Part shown: one piece after another, positions 33,017 to 41,887 of the stretch
How the letters are laid out: every line of letters begins with the position of its first letter
How positions within the stretch are numbered: the first letter of the stretch is position 1
NCBI RefSeq assembly: GCF_003386235.1
Contig: NZ_QRDZ01000003.1
Location: 62,001 to 126,000, forward strand
From: Cohnella phaseoli
GTDB lineage: Bacteria; Bacillota; Bacilli; Paenibacillales; Paenibacillaceae
Direction of reading: 5' to 3'
Length of the DNA: 64,000 bases
The notes under the pieces: generated by a model
Database searches by the model: none
What the model saw: only the letters and a program-made list of their open reading frames with translations
What the model was told of the DNA's origin: nothing
Made by a program: the position numbers and the translations under genes

Positions 33017-33718
33017 ATGACATTCGGAACGATCGGCATTATCGGGGCGATGCAGGAGGAGATTGAGCTGCTGCTTGCGCAAATGGAGAACAAGCAAAAG
33101 GAAGCTCATGCGGGGATCGCCTATTACCGCGGCGTATTTCACGGGAAAAAGGTAGTTCTGACGCGTTCGGGCGTCGGCAAAGTGAATGCGGCGGTATGCA
33201 CGCAAATTCTGATCGACAAGTTCGGAGCCGATGCGATTTTGTTTACCGGAGTTGCAGGGGCGGTCGATCCGGGGCTGAATATCGGTGATATCGTCATTTC
33301 TTCCAGCAGCCTGCAGCACGACGTCGACGTTACGGCTCTCGGTTTTCCCCGCGGTACGATCCCGTACCAGGACGTATCGGAGTATAAGGCCGACGAGAGG
33401 CTGATTGCCCTTGCCGTAGAGGCCGGGAAAGCCGTACATTCAGGTTGCTGCAAAGTCGGCAAAGTTCTGTCCGGAGATCAGTTCATTGCCGACCGGGCAA
33501 CCGTTAAGACGCTGTACGAGCAGTTCGCAGGGGCATGTACGGAAATGGAAGGAGCTTCCGTCGCGCAGGTATGCTTTATGAACGACATCCCTCACGTCAT
33601 TATCCGTTCGATGTCCGACAAAGCCGACGGCTCGGCGCATGCGAACTTCGCCGAGTTTACGGTGGAAGCGTCCAACCGTTCCTACGCGATTGTTGAAGAG
33701 ATTGTGAAGTCGCTCTAA
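33017..33718 (+). CDS. mtnN: 5'-methylthioadenosine/S-adenosylhomocysteine nucleosidase
   Basis: A 233-residue enzyme that removes adenine from methylthioadenosine and S-adenosylhomocysteine, feeding methionine salvage and the LuxS pathway. It begins IGIIGAMQEEIELLL. Substrate-site elements are SGVGKVNAAVCTQILID, FTGVAGAVDPGLNIGD, SGDQFIA, the Met-Glu pair of TEMEGASVAQVC that holds the ribose, and the catalytic Asp of IRSMSDKADGSAH. The length is normal. AGAGAAAGGA precedes the ATG. It converges with acuC, only six bases separating the ends. Confidence 0.94.
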   Translation: MTFGTIGIIGAMQEEIELLLAQMENKQKEAHAGIAYYRGVFHGKKVVLTRSGVGKVNAAVCTQILIDKFGADAILFTGVAGAVDPGLNIGDIVISSSSLQHDVDVTALGFPRGTIPYQDVSEYKADERLIALAVEAGKAVHSGCCKVGKVLSGDQFIADRATVKTLYEQFAGACTEMEGASVAQVCFMNDIPHVIIRSMSDKADGSAHANFAEFTVEASNRSYAIVEEIVKSL

Positions 33719-33723
33719 GGCGC

Positions 33724-34917
33724 TTAACCGATATGCTGTAGAGCGATTTCTAGATTTTTGATGTTTTTTTCCGTAATTTCCGTCCGCCGCGGCATTGGCG
33801 TCCAGTTCTTCACATCGTCCAGCCAAGTCGTAGGCAGCTCGTAATCGGGCTTGTTAGGGGCAGGCACGTCTGACCAGCCTTCAGGCAGCAAGCCTCCGTC
33901 TTCCTGGGCGTCGATGGAAGCCAGCAGCGGATGGTTGTTCATCTCCAGCCATAGCAGGCTCCAGGCCCGCGGCACGACCCTCCAGTGGTCGTATCCTCCG
34001 CCTCCGAGAGCAACCCATCTTCCGTCGGTATATCGATCTGCAAGGCTGTGGATCATTTTCGGCATCTCGCGGTAAATGCGCATGCTGCAATGAATGTGCG
34101 CCAACGGATCGAAAGCGTGCGCATCGCACCCGTGCTGGCTGATGATAAGATCCGGACGGAAGGCGCGGGCCGCGCTCTCGAGCGCTCGACCGAAGCAGTC
34201 CAACCATGAATCGTCCTCCGTATAGGGCTCCATAGAGACGTTTAAGCAAGCGCCGTAGCCATGAGAGTCTCCCCGTTCATGCGGAAAACCGCTTCCCGGA
34301 AACAAAAATTTGCCCGTCTCGTGAATCGACAGCGTGAACACATCGGGCTCCGTGTAAAAAAACCATTGAACTCCATCGCCGTGATGGACGTCCGTGTCGA
34401 TATAGAGCACGCGCGCCGAATACTTTTCCCGCACATGACCGATTGCGGCCGCCGCGTCGTTGTAGACGCAGAAGCCGGAGGCGCGATCGGGAAAGGCGTG
34501 ATGCAGGCCGCCGGAAAGATGTAGCGCCCGCTTGGCTTTGCCAGACATGACCGCATCCGCGGCTGCCATCGACCCGGCCGCCAGTTCAACCGCAGTCTGG
34601 TGCATATCCAGAAAGTAAGGGGTATCTCCGTCCTCCTCCAGTCCGTATCTCTCCGCATCACTAAGCGCTTTCATATCGGGCTTGGGGGCACTCAGCGCTT
34701 GTACGATTTCAAGATAATCGGGTCTATGTATGCTCCGGATTCTTCTCTCCGCCTCCGCAGCGGGAAAGGGAGGGAGGGCTTGCTTGTCGTCCAGCGCTCC
34801 GATCTTCCTCAGAAGATTTTCCGTCAGTTTCAGTCGGATCGGATGGAAAGGATGATCGTCGGAAAAACGATAACGCCCGGAGGCTTGGTTGTCAATCCAT
34901 ATCGTAGAGGAAGCCAG
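33724..34917 (-). CDS. acuC: Acetoin utilisation deacetylase AcuC, apparent CTG start
   Basis: A zinc-dependent, histone-deacetylase-like enzyme that in B. subtilis removes the acetyl group put on acetyl-CoA synthetase by AcuA. Family motifs are RYRFSDDHPFHPIRLKL near the N-terminus, LSGGLHHAFPDRASGFCVYND, YIDTDVHHGDGVQ (zinc Asp/His), and ISQHGCDAHAFDPLAH. Clear family similarity extends well upstream of the first in-frame ATG (34674), yet no ATG, GTG or TTG exists in frame between there and the acuA stop at 34936. CTG at 34917, nine bases after AAAGGCAGG, gives 397 residues, close to the 387 of B. subtilis AcuC, and is the best start. An alternative is a one-base frameshift near 34890-34897, where FLYDMD appears in another frame. 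Confidence 0.8.
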   Translation of the reverse strand: MASSTIWIDNQASGRYRFSDDHPFHPIRLKLTENLLRKIGALDDKQALPPFPAAEAERRIRSIHRPDYLEIVQALSAPKPDMKALSDAERYGLEEDGDTPYFLDMHQTAVELAAGSMAAADAVMSGKAKRALHLSGGLHHAFPDRASGFCVYNDAAAAIGHVREKYSARVLYIDTDVHHGDGVQWFFYTEPDVFTLSIHETGKFLFPGSGFPHERGDSHGYGACLNVSMEPYTEDDSWLDCFGRALESAARAFRPDLIISQHGCDAHAFDPLAHIHCSMRIYREMPKMIHSLADRYTDGRWVALGGGGYDHWRVVPRAWSLLWLEMNNHPLLASIDAQEDGGLLPEGWSDVPAPNKPDYELPTTWLDDVKNWTPMPRRTEITEKNIKNLEIALQHIG

Positions 34918-34935
34918 ATCTGGTCGCCTGCCTTT

Positions 34936-35568
34936 CTAGTACATAAAACGTTGTCTGAAGCGCACGCGGTCGAATTGCTCGGCGGAGGACAGAGGAACGT
35001 CTTTGCCGATCCGCACCATGAGACAGTTTGCCGGATGCGCGCAAATTTCCGGATCGTCCGTGGCGAACCAGACCATGCCGACCGATTTCATCAGCCGTTC
35101 CATCATTTCCCGGTACTCCCAGACGTTCAGACCGCTGGTTTCGAGATCCCAGTGCCAGTAATATTCGGTCGTATAGACAATCATATTGTCAAGCTGCCCG
35201 TCTTCGAACGCAGCGGAGATCATGGCCTTGCCCAGTCCGTAATTCCGATAGTCGTCGGCAACTTCGATTGCCCCTAACTCGACTAGATCTTCCATACCGC
35301 CTTCCGACCAACGTTCCATCTCGTCGGGATAATGGAAAGTCACGTATCCGACGAGGACGTCTCCGTCTCGCGCCGCAATAATTCGGCCTTCCGGCAGCTC
35401 CGCGATTTCGACCAGCGCGACATGCTGCTCCGCAGGTCTGCGAAAAGCGTCCAGCTTCGGATGCATGGTCAGCCGCCGCAGCTCTTCAGGTGCGATCGGG
35501 CCTTCCACGATCAGGGTTCGGCCGTGCCGTTCAATCGTATGGCGGACGTATTTTTTGATATGCTCCAT
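34936..35568 (-). CDS. acuA: Acetyl-CoA synthetase acetyltransferase AcuA (GNAT)
   Basis: A 210-residue GNAT enzyme, the same length as B. subtilis AcuA, which inactivates AcsA by acetylating its catalytic lysine. The acetyl-CoA site is VADDYRNYGLGKAMISAAFE (the R/Q-x-x-G-x-G/A signature region) near residue 110. Other strong matches are YVTFHYPDEMERWSEGGMED, YTTEYYWHWDLETSGLNVWEY and the C-terminal HPANCLMVRIGKDV. It heads an operon with acuC, 18 bases apart; acuB is missing between them, unlike in B. subtilis. It is divergent from acsA, its substrate gene, and has an extended -10 promoter at 35608-35616. Confidence 0.92.
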   Translation of the reverse strand: MEHIKKYVRHTIERHGRTLIVEGPIAPEELRRLTMHPKLDAFRRPAEQHVALVEIAELPEGRIIAARDGDVLVGYVTFHYPDEMERWSEGGMEDLVELGAIEVADDYRNYGLGKAMISAAFEDGQLDNMIVYTTEYYWHWDLETSGLNVWEYREMMERLMKSVGMVWFATDDPEICAHPANCLMVRIGKDVPLSSAEQFDRVRFRQRFMY

Positions 35569-35607
35569 GCCGTTCCCCCCTCATAAAACCGTGTTTGAGC
35601 TTCGTAT

Positions 35608-35616
35608 ATTATAGCA
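35608..35616 (-). promoter_or_regulatory. Extended -10 promoter of acuA-acuC
   Basis: TGCTATAAT on the minus strand, 40 bases upstream of the acuA start. No good -35 hexamer lies at the right distance, which is tolerated by an extended -10 promoter. Confidence 0.55.
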
Positions 35617-35719
35617 TAATAAAGCCTAGCAAAGTGTCTATGGCGCCCCAATCAAAAGAATATTGCCCCTGCAGTGACAGAAATTGTCCTTGCCTACTAT
35701 GCAGACTCCGAATGTGCTG

Positions 35720-35728
35720 TGGTATAAT
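35720..35728 (+). promoter_or_regulatory. Extended -10 promoter of acsA
   Basis: TGGTATAAT, a TGn-TATAAT extended -10 box, lies about 84 bases upstream of the acsA start codon. The -35 region is poor. Confidence 0.6.
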
Positions 35729-35758
35729 GGCTGTGGCGGAGGGTTAACCTCAAGTTAC

Positions 35759-35772
35759 TGAAAGCGCATTCG
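35759..35772 (+). promoter_or_regulatory. cre-like CcpA operator before acsA
   Basis: TGAAAGCGCATTCG agrees with the cre consensus TGAAARCGYTWWCA at 12 of 14 positions. It starts about 30 bases after the -10 box, where bound CcpA would block transcription. acsA is known to be repressed by CcpA in B. subtilis, and ccpA lies in this window. Confidence 0.6.
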
Positions 35773-35811
35773 TATAACGGGTGGCCGCATTTTAATGGGA
35801 AGGTGATCAAA

Positions 35812-37536
35812 GTGACATTGCAATCGAACGAAAAATTGGCCGTAACGGCGAAGGTGTCCAATATGGCATCTTACGAAGAGGCGGTCGAGAGCTTTAACTG
35901 GGCGGACATCGAGAAGCAGTTTACATGGTCGACGACCGGCAAGGTAAATATGGCATACGAGGCGATCGACCGCCACGTTGCTGAGGGCCGGGGCGACAAT
36001 ATTGCGCTGCACTACAGCGACAATCAGCGCGAAGAGAGCTATACTTTTGCCGATCTGTCCAAGCAATCCAACCGATTTGCCAACGTGCTTCGCGGGCTGG
36101 GAGTAGGCAAAGGGGATCGCGTATTTATTTTCATGCCGCGGACGCCTGAGCTATATTTCAGTTTGCTCGGTACGATCAAGGTTGGCGCTATCGTCGGCCC
36201 CTTGTTCGAAGCGTTTATGGAAACTGCAGTCAGAGATCGGTTGCAGGACAGCGGAGCAGTTGCGCTAGTAACTACGCCTGCGCTGCTCTCTCGCGTACCT
36301 CGGGAAGAATTGCCGGATCTGAAGCATATTTTCATATACGGAGATTCCGTCGCGGAAGAGGACGGCATTGTCGACTTCGGCAAAGCGCTGGCAAACGCGT
36401 CCGACGAAGCGGAGCTAACTTTCCTCGATCGCGAGGACGGCCTTATTCTTCATTACACTTCGGGCTCTACGGGCAGACCTAAAGGCGTGTTGCACGTTCA
36501 TAACGCGATGCTGCAGCATTATCATACGGGCCGTGTAGTGCTCGACTTGCGCCAAGGCGACGTGTACTGGTGTACGGCCGATCCGGGCTGGGTAACGGGA
36601 ACTTCTTACGGCATTTTCGCGCCGTGGCTGAACGGCGTGACGAACGTCGTGCGCGGCGGACGTTTCAGTCCGCAGGATTGGTACTCTACGATCGAGAAGT
36701 ATAAAGTCACCGTCTGGTACAGCGCGCCGACCGCTTTCCGCATGCTCATGGGAGCCGGCGACGATGCCGTCAAGTCGTTTGACCTGTCGAGCCTTCGCCA
36801 TGTGCTGAGCGTAGGAGAGCCGCTTAATCCGGAGGTTGTGCGCTGGGGCAACCGCGTATACGGCCAACGCATACACGATACGTGGTGGATGACGGAAACC
36901 GGCGGGCAGCTGATCTGTAACTATCCGAGCATGGAGATCAAGCCCGGCTCGATGGGCCGTCCGGTTCCAGGCGTACAGGCGGCGATTATCGACGATCAGG
37001 GCAACGTGCTGCCTCCGTTCCGGATGGGCAATCTAGCGATCAAGACGCCGTGGCCGTCGATGATGCGCGCCGTTTGGAATAATCCGACGAAGTACCAGGA
37101 ATATTTCCATATTCCCGGATGGTACGTCTCCGGAGACTCGGCCTATATGGACGACGAAGGCTACTTCTGGTTCCAAGGCCGAATCGACGATGTCATTAAC
37201 ACATCAGGCGAAAGGGTTGGCCCATTCGAAGTCGAGAGCAAGCTGGTCGAGCATCCGGCCGTTGCGGAAGCCGGTGTTATCGGCAAGCCCGATCCGCTGC
37301 GCGGAGAGATCATCAAAGCGTTCATTTCGCTGCGCGAAGGCTTCGAGCCATCCGACGAGTTGAAGGCCGATATCTCCAAGTTCGTTAAGGAAGGCTTATC
37401 CGCTCACGCATCTCCGCGGGAGATCGAGTTCAAGGACAAACTGCCGAAAACTCGCAGCGGTAAAATTATGCGTCGCGTACTGAAGGCTTGGGAGCTCAAC
37501 CTGCCGACAGGCGATCTGTCCACGATCGAAGATTAA
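35812..37536 (+). CDS. acsA: Acetyl-CoA synthetase AcsA
   Basis: A 574-residue AMP-forming acyl-CoA ligase that activates acetate via acetyl-AMP. The GTG at 35812 has GGAAGG eight bases upstream and is preferred to the GTG at 35803. Core motifs are HYTSGSTGRPKGVLHVH (A3), WCTADPGWVTGTSYGIFAPWLNG, HDTWWMTETGGQLICNYP (A5), YVSGDSAYMDDEGYFWFQGRIDD (A7/A8) and the catalytic lysine in PKTRSGKIMRRVLKAWELNL (A10), the site acetylated by AcuA. The protein is very similar to B. subtilis AcsA (572 residues) from end to end. Divergent acuA-acuC supplies the reversible acetylation control, and a cre-like site supplies carbon control. Confidence 0.95.
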   Translation: MTLQSNEKLAVTAKVSNMASYEEAVESFNWADIEKQFTWSTTGKVNMAYEAIDRHVAEGRGDNIALHYSDNQREESYTFADLSKQSNRFANVLRGLGVGKGDRVFIFMPRTPELYFSLLGTIKVGAIVGPLFEAFMETAVRDRLQDSGAVALVTTPALLSRVPREELPDLKHIFIYGDSVAEEDGIVDFGKALANASDEAELTFLDREDGLILHYTSGSTGRPKGVLHVHNAMLQHYHTGRVVLDLRQGDVYWCTADPGWVTGTSYGIFAPWLNGVTNVVRGGRFSPQDWYSTIEKYKVTVWYSAPTAFRMLMGAGDDAVKSFDLSSLRHVLSVGEPLNPEVVRWGNRVYGQRIHDTWWMTETGGQLICNYPSMEIKPGSMGRPVPGVQAAIIDDQGNVLPPFRMGNLAIKTPWPSMMRAVWNNPTKYQEYFHIPGWYVSGDSAYMDDEGYFWFQGRIDDVINTSGERVGPFEVESKLVEHPAVAEAGVIGKPDPLRGEIIKAFISLREGFEPSDELKADISKFVKEGLSAHASPREIEFKDKLPKTRSGKIMRRVLKAWELNLPTGDLSTIED

Positions 37537-37613
37537 TAGAGGGGGCACGTATCTCCTGTAAGGAACGGAGTACTTGCCTTTGCCGACATAAGAACTTCGT
37601 AAACATAAGGAAA

Positions 37614-37658
37614 GGGATGTCCCTAGTCATCTTAATGACTAGGGACATCCCCTTTTTG
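37614..37658. terminator. Strong terminator between convergent acsA and PBP genes
   Basis: A perfect 17-base stem, GGGATGTCCCTAGTCAT and its complement, with a CTTA loop, followed on the plus strand by a T-run. On the minus strand the tail is TTTCCTTA, weaker. Confidence 0.9.
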
Positions 37659-37670
37659 CTATGATCGGCG

Positions 37671-40600
37671 TTATCCGCCGGATTTCACTTCGACCGCGGA
37701 GGTTGGCGACGATTCGCCGGATGAGCCGACCGCCGTAATTCTGTACCACCCTGCGGCGGCTGGAGAAATATACTCGAAAGATGTAGATTCGGTTGTGCCC
37801 AGAAGCTTGTACTTGTCGTTTTCCGAGCTGGCGAACCAGACTTGGTATTGGGACACGCCATCCTCTGACGGGTTGGCGTTCCACGACAGAATAACGCCGA
37901 TATCCGTGCCTTGAGCGCTGAATCCGCTCGGGGCGGACGGAGCGCTGTTGCTTCCGCCGCTCGGAATCTCCGGACCGACCTCGCCTGTGTTGCCCCCATG
38001 CTCACCGCCGCTAGTGCCATCTCCAGGGCCTGCGTTCGGATCCGGCTGATTCGGCAGCGTAGGATCGATAATGATGCCGCCGTCCGTCGAATGGATCTCG
38101 CTTGGAGCCGACTCGTTGCCGGCGACGTCGACTGCCGTCACGTAATAGCTGTACGTTTGGCGCGAGCTGATGTAATTGACGAACTTCAAATCTTCGCCGA
38201 CCGGCAGCGAAGCTTCGACCTTCTGGAACGGGCTGCCGTTAATGGAGCGGTACAGCCGATAGCCGGCCACGTCGGCTTGCGGAGACGCGGAGAACGTAAT
38301 TCTTGCGATATTGTCCAGCGTCTCTACCGCGACGTTGCGCGGAGGATTCGGGACGGCTCCGTCCTCGACTCTCGGATCGACTTTCGAAGGCGCGCTGTCT
38401 TGCGCATCCTTCGGCAGATAATAGGAGAGCGGCTTGCGGCTTTGGGCCGCGACTTTGCCAAGCTTCGCTTGCAAATCCTCAATCAGCGCGTCGAGCGGCG
38501 ATTGGCGGACGACCATGACCGATTCTCGAAGCAAATCCTCAGGCGTGCCGCTCTGCGGCAAGTAGTTGACTCCGTTATAGGAGATGTACTTGACCTTGAC
38601 CAGCCCGTCGTCGGATTCCGTCGGAATAAACTTGCGGTTAAAGATGTCGGTAACCATTCGACCGGCCTGTCTGGTCAAATCGGTAGGCAGCTTGCCGCTA
38701 ACGCTGGATACGGTCATCGAGACGATATTGTCCGGCTTCTCGAACTTGGTAGTCGGGAACAGCTCGGGCTTCGCCTCGGTCACTTCGTTCATGATCTTGG
38801 CCCAGATCGCTCTAGCGCGGCCGTGGCTATCCGACGAGAGCGTATGAATGACCTTCTCGTACCCGGCCCAGACTCCGAGCGTAACGTCCGGCGTGAAGCC
38901 TTCGAACCAGACATCGCTGTAATTTTGCGTCGTGCCGGTTTTGCCGACGATTGGAATGTTCTTGTAGTTTTTGAATTGCGACGTCAGGGACGTCGCCGTA
39001 CCGTTCGTAACGACCGTACGCAGCATATCCGTCATCAAGTAGGCGGATTGCTCCGAGACGATTCGCTTCGGATCTAATTCGTGCTTGTAAACGATCTGAT
39101 TGTTGGCGTCGCGAATGCTTTCGATCAAGTAAGCATCGTTGAATACGCCTTTGTTTGCAATCGCCGCGTAGGCGTTTGTCAATTCCTCAACGGAAGTACC
39201 GTACTTTAGACCTCCGATAACTCCCGTCTGCGCTTCGTCGTCCTCCTTAACCAGCGTCGTGATGCCGAGCGAACGAACGAACGCCCAGGATTCTTTAATG
39301 CCGACCTTCTCAAGGAAAATTTTCAGAGCAGGGATGTTATAAGAGCTGTTCAACGCTTGACGCGCGGTGACAAGTCCCGAATACCGATTATTGGAGTTTT
39401 TCGGAATATGATAACCGCCGCCGCCGTTCTTCAGAATAACCGGAGAATCGTCCAAGATGCTGGCCGGCTGAATAACCCCTTTGTCGATCGCAGGCAAATA
39501 TGCGGCGATCGGTTTCATCGCGGAGCCGGGCTGGCGAACCATCTGGGTCGCAAAGTTCATCTGCTCGATGTGAAAGTCGCGTCCTTCGATCATGCCGAGA
39601 ATGGCTCCCGTCTTGTGATCCATCAGAACGGCGGCGATCTGTTCCACGCCTTTTACAGGATGATCCTTTGCGAAGTTTTCCGGATTTTCCGCAATTTCGT
39701 GCATCAGGTTGTAAATCTTCTTATCGATGGTGGTTGTTACTTTATAGCCGCCGCGCAGCAGTTGCGCGCGGGCATCCTCGATCAGCGCCGAATTTTCCTT
39801 CTTCTTCAAATCCTCGCGAGTCAAATTCGGATTTTGCTTCATGACGAGCAATTCGGCCGCTTGACGCTCGGCTTCCAGCATCAAGTAAGGATAAGTATTG
39901 TACGCTTTCTCCGTCGGCTTCGCCAGAGAGCTGCGGAGATCGAAAGCGAGCGCTTCTTCGTATTGCGCCTTCGTGAGTTTATTCTCTTCAAGCATGCGGC
40001 TAAGAACGAGCTTCTGGCGCGTGACTGCGCGATTGAAGTTCTTCTCGTTGAATTCTCCCTTGCCGTTAAAGGCGGAGTAGAGGGAGGGAAGCTGCGGGAC
40101 TCCTGCGAGATAAGCCGCTTGGGCGATGTTCAGCTTCTCCAGCTTATCGATGCCGAAGATGCCTTTGGAAGCCGCTTTGATGCCGAATACTTGATACCCG
40201 TTGGAGCCGTTGCCGTAAGGCACCTTGTTTAAGTAGGCGGTCAAAATTTCTTCTTTGCTTAAGTACCTTTCCAGACGCAGGGACAGGAAAATTTCCTTGG
40301 CCTTGCGGCTCGAAGTCTGATCGAGGTTCAGGAATACCCGCCGGGCCAGTTGTTGCGTAATCGTGCTTCCTCCGGTCTGAACGCTCTCGTTCAGAAGCTG
40401 CTGCTTCACGGCGCGGAACAAGCCGTTCGTGTCGATGCCGGGGTGCGTAAAAAAGTTTTTGTCCTCGATGGCGATTACCGCGTCCACAATGATTTGCGGT
40501 ATTTGATCATAGGTGACGGGTCTGCGGTCTTCCTCCGAACGAAGCTGTCCGATGGGAGTTCCGTCGTTGAAATAGACGAAGCCGGTTATCGCGTTTTCGT

Positions 40601-40811
40601 TGATCCTTTCTTCTATGAAGGTGCGATCGCGAATCGGTTCTTCATGGACAAGGGAAGCGACGAATCCCGCTACCGCCCCGGCTCCGACAAGTCCGGCCAA
40701 AATTCCGAACAAGATCAGCCATAGAACGGTAAAACCCGCGATTTTTCCTGCTGTTTTGAAGCCTTCTCCCTTGCGTTCTGGCTCCGAAGGGGGTTGTTTT
40801 GTAGTCGTCAT
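37671..40811 (-). CDS. Class A penicillin-binding protein (PBP1a/PonA type) with fibronectin III domains
   Basis: A 1046-residue bifunctional peptidoglycan synthase. A cytoplasmic tail and one membrane anchor (about 22-55) lead to a GT51 glycosyltransferase domain with EDKNFFTHPGID, GGSTITQQLARRVFLN and KEEILTAYLNKVPYGNGSNG. The transpeptidase domain has SxxK in GSAMKPIAA, SxN in SSYNIP and KTG in VGKTGTTQNYSD. After the transpeptidase come two fibronectin type III-like domains (about 820-905 and 955-1046) separated by a Gly/Pro/Asn-rich linker; the protein ends shortly after the second. Extra C-terminal FN3 domains are common in PonA-like proteins of Paenibacillaceae. AAGGAGG lies upstream of ATG 40811. 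Confidence 0.93.
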   Translation of the reverse strand: MTTTKQPPSEPERKGEGFKTAGKIAGFTVLWLILFGILAGLVGAGAVAGFVASLVHEEPIRDRTFIEERINENAITGFVYFNDGTPIGQLRSEEDRRPVTYDQIPQIIVDAVIAIEDKNFFTHPGIDTNGLFRAVKQQLLNESVQTGGSTITQQLARRVFLNLDQTSSRKAKEIFLSLRLERYLSKEEILTAYLNKVPYGNGSNGYQVFGIKAASKGIFGIDKLEKLNIAQAAYLAGVPQLPSLYSAFNGKGEFNEKNFNRAVTRQKLVLSRMLEENKLTKAQYEEALAFDLRSSLAKPTEKAYNTYPYLMLEAERQAAELLVMKQNPNLTREDLKKKENSALIEDARAQLLRGGYKVTTTIDKKIYNLMHEIAENPENFAKDHPVKGVEQIAAVLMDHKTGAILGMIEGRDFHIEQMNFATQMVRQPGSAMKPIAAYLPAIDKGVIQPASILDDSPVILKNGGGGYHIPKNSNNRYSGLVTARQALNSSYNIPALKIFLEKVGIKESWAFVRSLGITTLVKEDDEAQTGVIGGLKYGTSVEELTNAYAAIANKGVFNDAYLIESIRDANNQIVYKHELDPKRIVSEQSAYLMTDMLRTVVTNGTATSLTSQFKNYKNIPIVGKTGTTQNYSDVWFEGFTPDVTLGVWAGYEKVIHTLSSDSHGRARAIWAKIMNEVTEAKPELFPTTKFEKPDNIVSMTVSSVSGKLPTDLTRQAGRMVTDIFNRKFIPTESDDGLVKVKYISYNGVNYLPQSGTPEDLLRESVMVVRQSPLDALIEDLQAKLGKVAAQSRKPLSYYLPKDAQDSAPSKVDPRVEDGAVPNPPRNVAVETLDNIARITFSASPQADVAGYRLYRSINGSPFQKVEASLPVGEDLKFVNYISSRQTYSYYVTAVDVAGNESAPSEIHSTDGGIIIDPTLPNQPDPNAGPGDGTSGGEHGGNTGEVGPEIPSGGSNSAPSAPSGFSAQGTDIGVILSWNANPSEDGVSQYQVWFASSENDKYKLLGTTESTSFEYISPAAAGWYRITAVGSSGESSPTSAVEVKSGG

Positions 40812-40844
40812 TATTTTAGAAAGCCTCCTTCAACAAACAGAACT

Positions 40845-40853
40845 ATTATAGCA
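40845..40853 (-). promoter_or_regulatory. Extended -10 promoter of the PBP gene
   Basis: TGCTATAAT on the minus strand, 34 bases upstream of the start codon at 40811. Confidence 0.55.
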
Positions 40854-40980
40854 CAACTAACCATAGTTTGGCTCCATTGGAAAGCCGGTCCGCCGGAACG
40901 GCGAGCGCATGCGACCTAGGCGATATCCGCATCGTAACGGTTATACGCAACAGGAGGGCAGAGGTTGTGCTTTCGACAGA

Positions 40981-41026
40981 CAAAAAAAGGGGTGCTTCGC
41001 CATCCTTTGATGACGCGGCATCCCTT
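40981..41026 (-). terminator. Terminator of the ferritin gene
   Basis: On the minus strand an 18-base arm beginning AAGGGATGCCGCG pairs (14 of 18) with an arm ending GCACCCCTT, followed by TTTTTTT. Confidence 0.7.
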
Positions 41027-41041
41027 TAATTTTGTTCGGCT

Positions 41042-41548
41042 TTACAGAGCTGGAGGAGTGAACGTCCTTGCGGCGAATTCCGAATCCATCATGAAGAAGG
41101 CGTTGCTGTCCTTGTCGATCCGCTTCAGCTTGTTAATGATCGTGTCGAACATCGACTCTTCCTCAACCTGCTCATCGATGAACCATTTGAGGAATTGAAT
41201 CGTCGCATGCTCCCGGTCGTTCATCGCCAAATCCGACAGGTGGTAGATGCGGCGGGTTACTTCCTTCTCATGCTCATAAGCATGCTCGTAAGCGTCGAGC
41301 ACCGACGAATATTCGTTGTTTGGCGTATCCATGCCCGCAAGCGTGACGCGAATGCCGCGGTCGTTCAGATATTTGTAGATTTTCATCGCATGGAACTTTT
41401 CCTCTTCCGCTTGCACGGTGAAGAAGTTGGCGAAGCCGTCCAAGCTCTCGCCGGAGCAATAAGCCGCGATCGCCAAATACACGTGAGCGGAAAACAGCTC
41501 GTAGTTGAGTTGGTCGTTCAAAGCTTTGCTTAAAGTTTCGTTGATCAT
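41042..41548 (-). CDS. Ferritin (FtnA-like)
   Basis: A 168-residue non-haem ferritin that oxidises Fe2+ and stores iron in a 24-subunit shell. ATG 41548 gives MINETLSKALNDQLNYELFS, the normal family N-terminus; the frame from GTG 41560 overlaps the AAAGGAG ribosome binding site. The ferroxidase ligands are visible in LNYELFSAHVYL (Glu 17 region), EEEKFHAMKIYKYL (Glu-His pair), and EHATIQFLKWFIDEQVEEE (Glu/Gln of helices C-D). It lies next to the Fur-controlled DUF1450 gene, giving an iron-related pair, though a ferritin promoter operator was not recognised. Confidence 0.93.
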   Translation of the reverse strand: MINETLSKALNDQLNYELFSAHVYLAIAAYCSGESLDGFANFFTVQAEEEKFHAMKIYKYLNDRGIRVTLAGMDTPNNEYSSVLDAYEHAYEHEKEVTRRIYHLSDLAMNDREHATIQFLKWFIDEQVEEESMFDTIINKLKRIDKDSNAFFMMDSEFAARTFTPPAL

Positions 41549-41612
41549 CTCGCGACTCACTCCTTTTTGGAAATTTGTAGGTTCTACCCGAATTGTACCA
41601 TAAAGCGTCGAC

Positions 41613-41840
41613 TCAGCCTATCCGCTGCTTTAATTTCTCGTAAAGCGCTTCGGGGGACGGGGCGACGACGATTTCGGTTTTGCCGATCAGCGCCATGCAC
41701 TGCTTTGTACAATGTTTGCACACGCCTAAACAATCCTTTTTCTTCTTCTTTAATTCCGGATATTCGATTTTTAGCGTCTTATAGACGGATTTGGAGCCAT
41801 GCTTGTCGAAGTTTCGGCAGCAAAATTTGATTTTCTTCAT
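41613..41840 (-). CDS. DUF1450 family protein with cysteine cluster
   Basis: A 75-residue protein beginning MKKIKFCCRNFDKHGSKSVY. ATG 41840 is preferred, although the frame extends to a TTG at 41867. It has CC near residue 7 and then CLGVCKHCTKQCMALIGK, so six cysteines in all, a pattern seen in the DUF1450 (YuzB-like) family and suggestive of a thioredoxin-like or iron-sulfur/metal site. A Fur box lies inside its promoter, so it should be made under iron starvation. The exact function is unknown. Confidence 0.8.
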   Translation of the reverse strand: MKKIKFCCRNFDKHGSKSVYKTLKIEYPELKKKKKDCLGVCKHCTKQCMALIGKTEIVVAPSPEALYEKLKQRIG

Positions 41841-41887
41841 TAAGAAGAACACCGACTTTCCGCTCAAGGTATCAAACTGTCATACAA

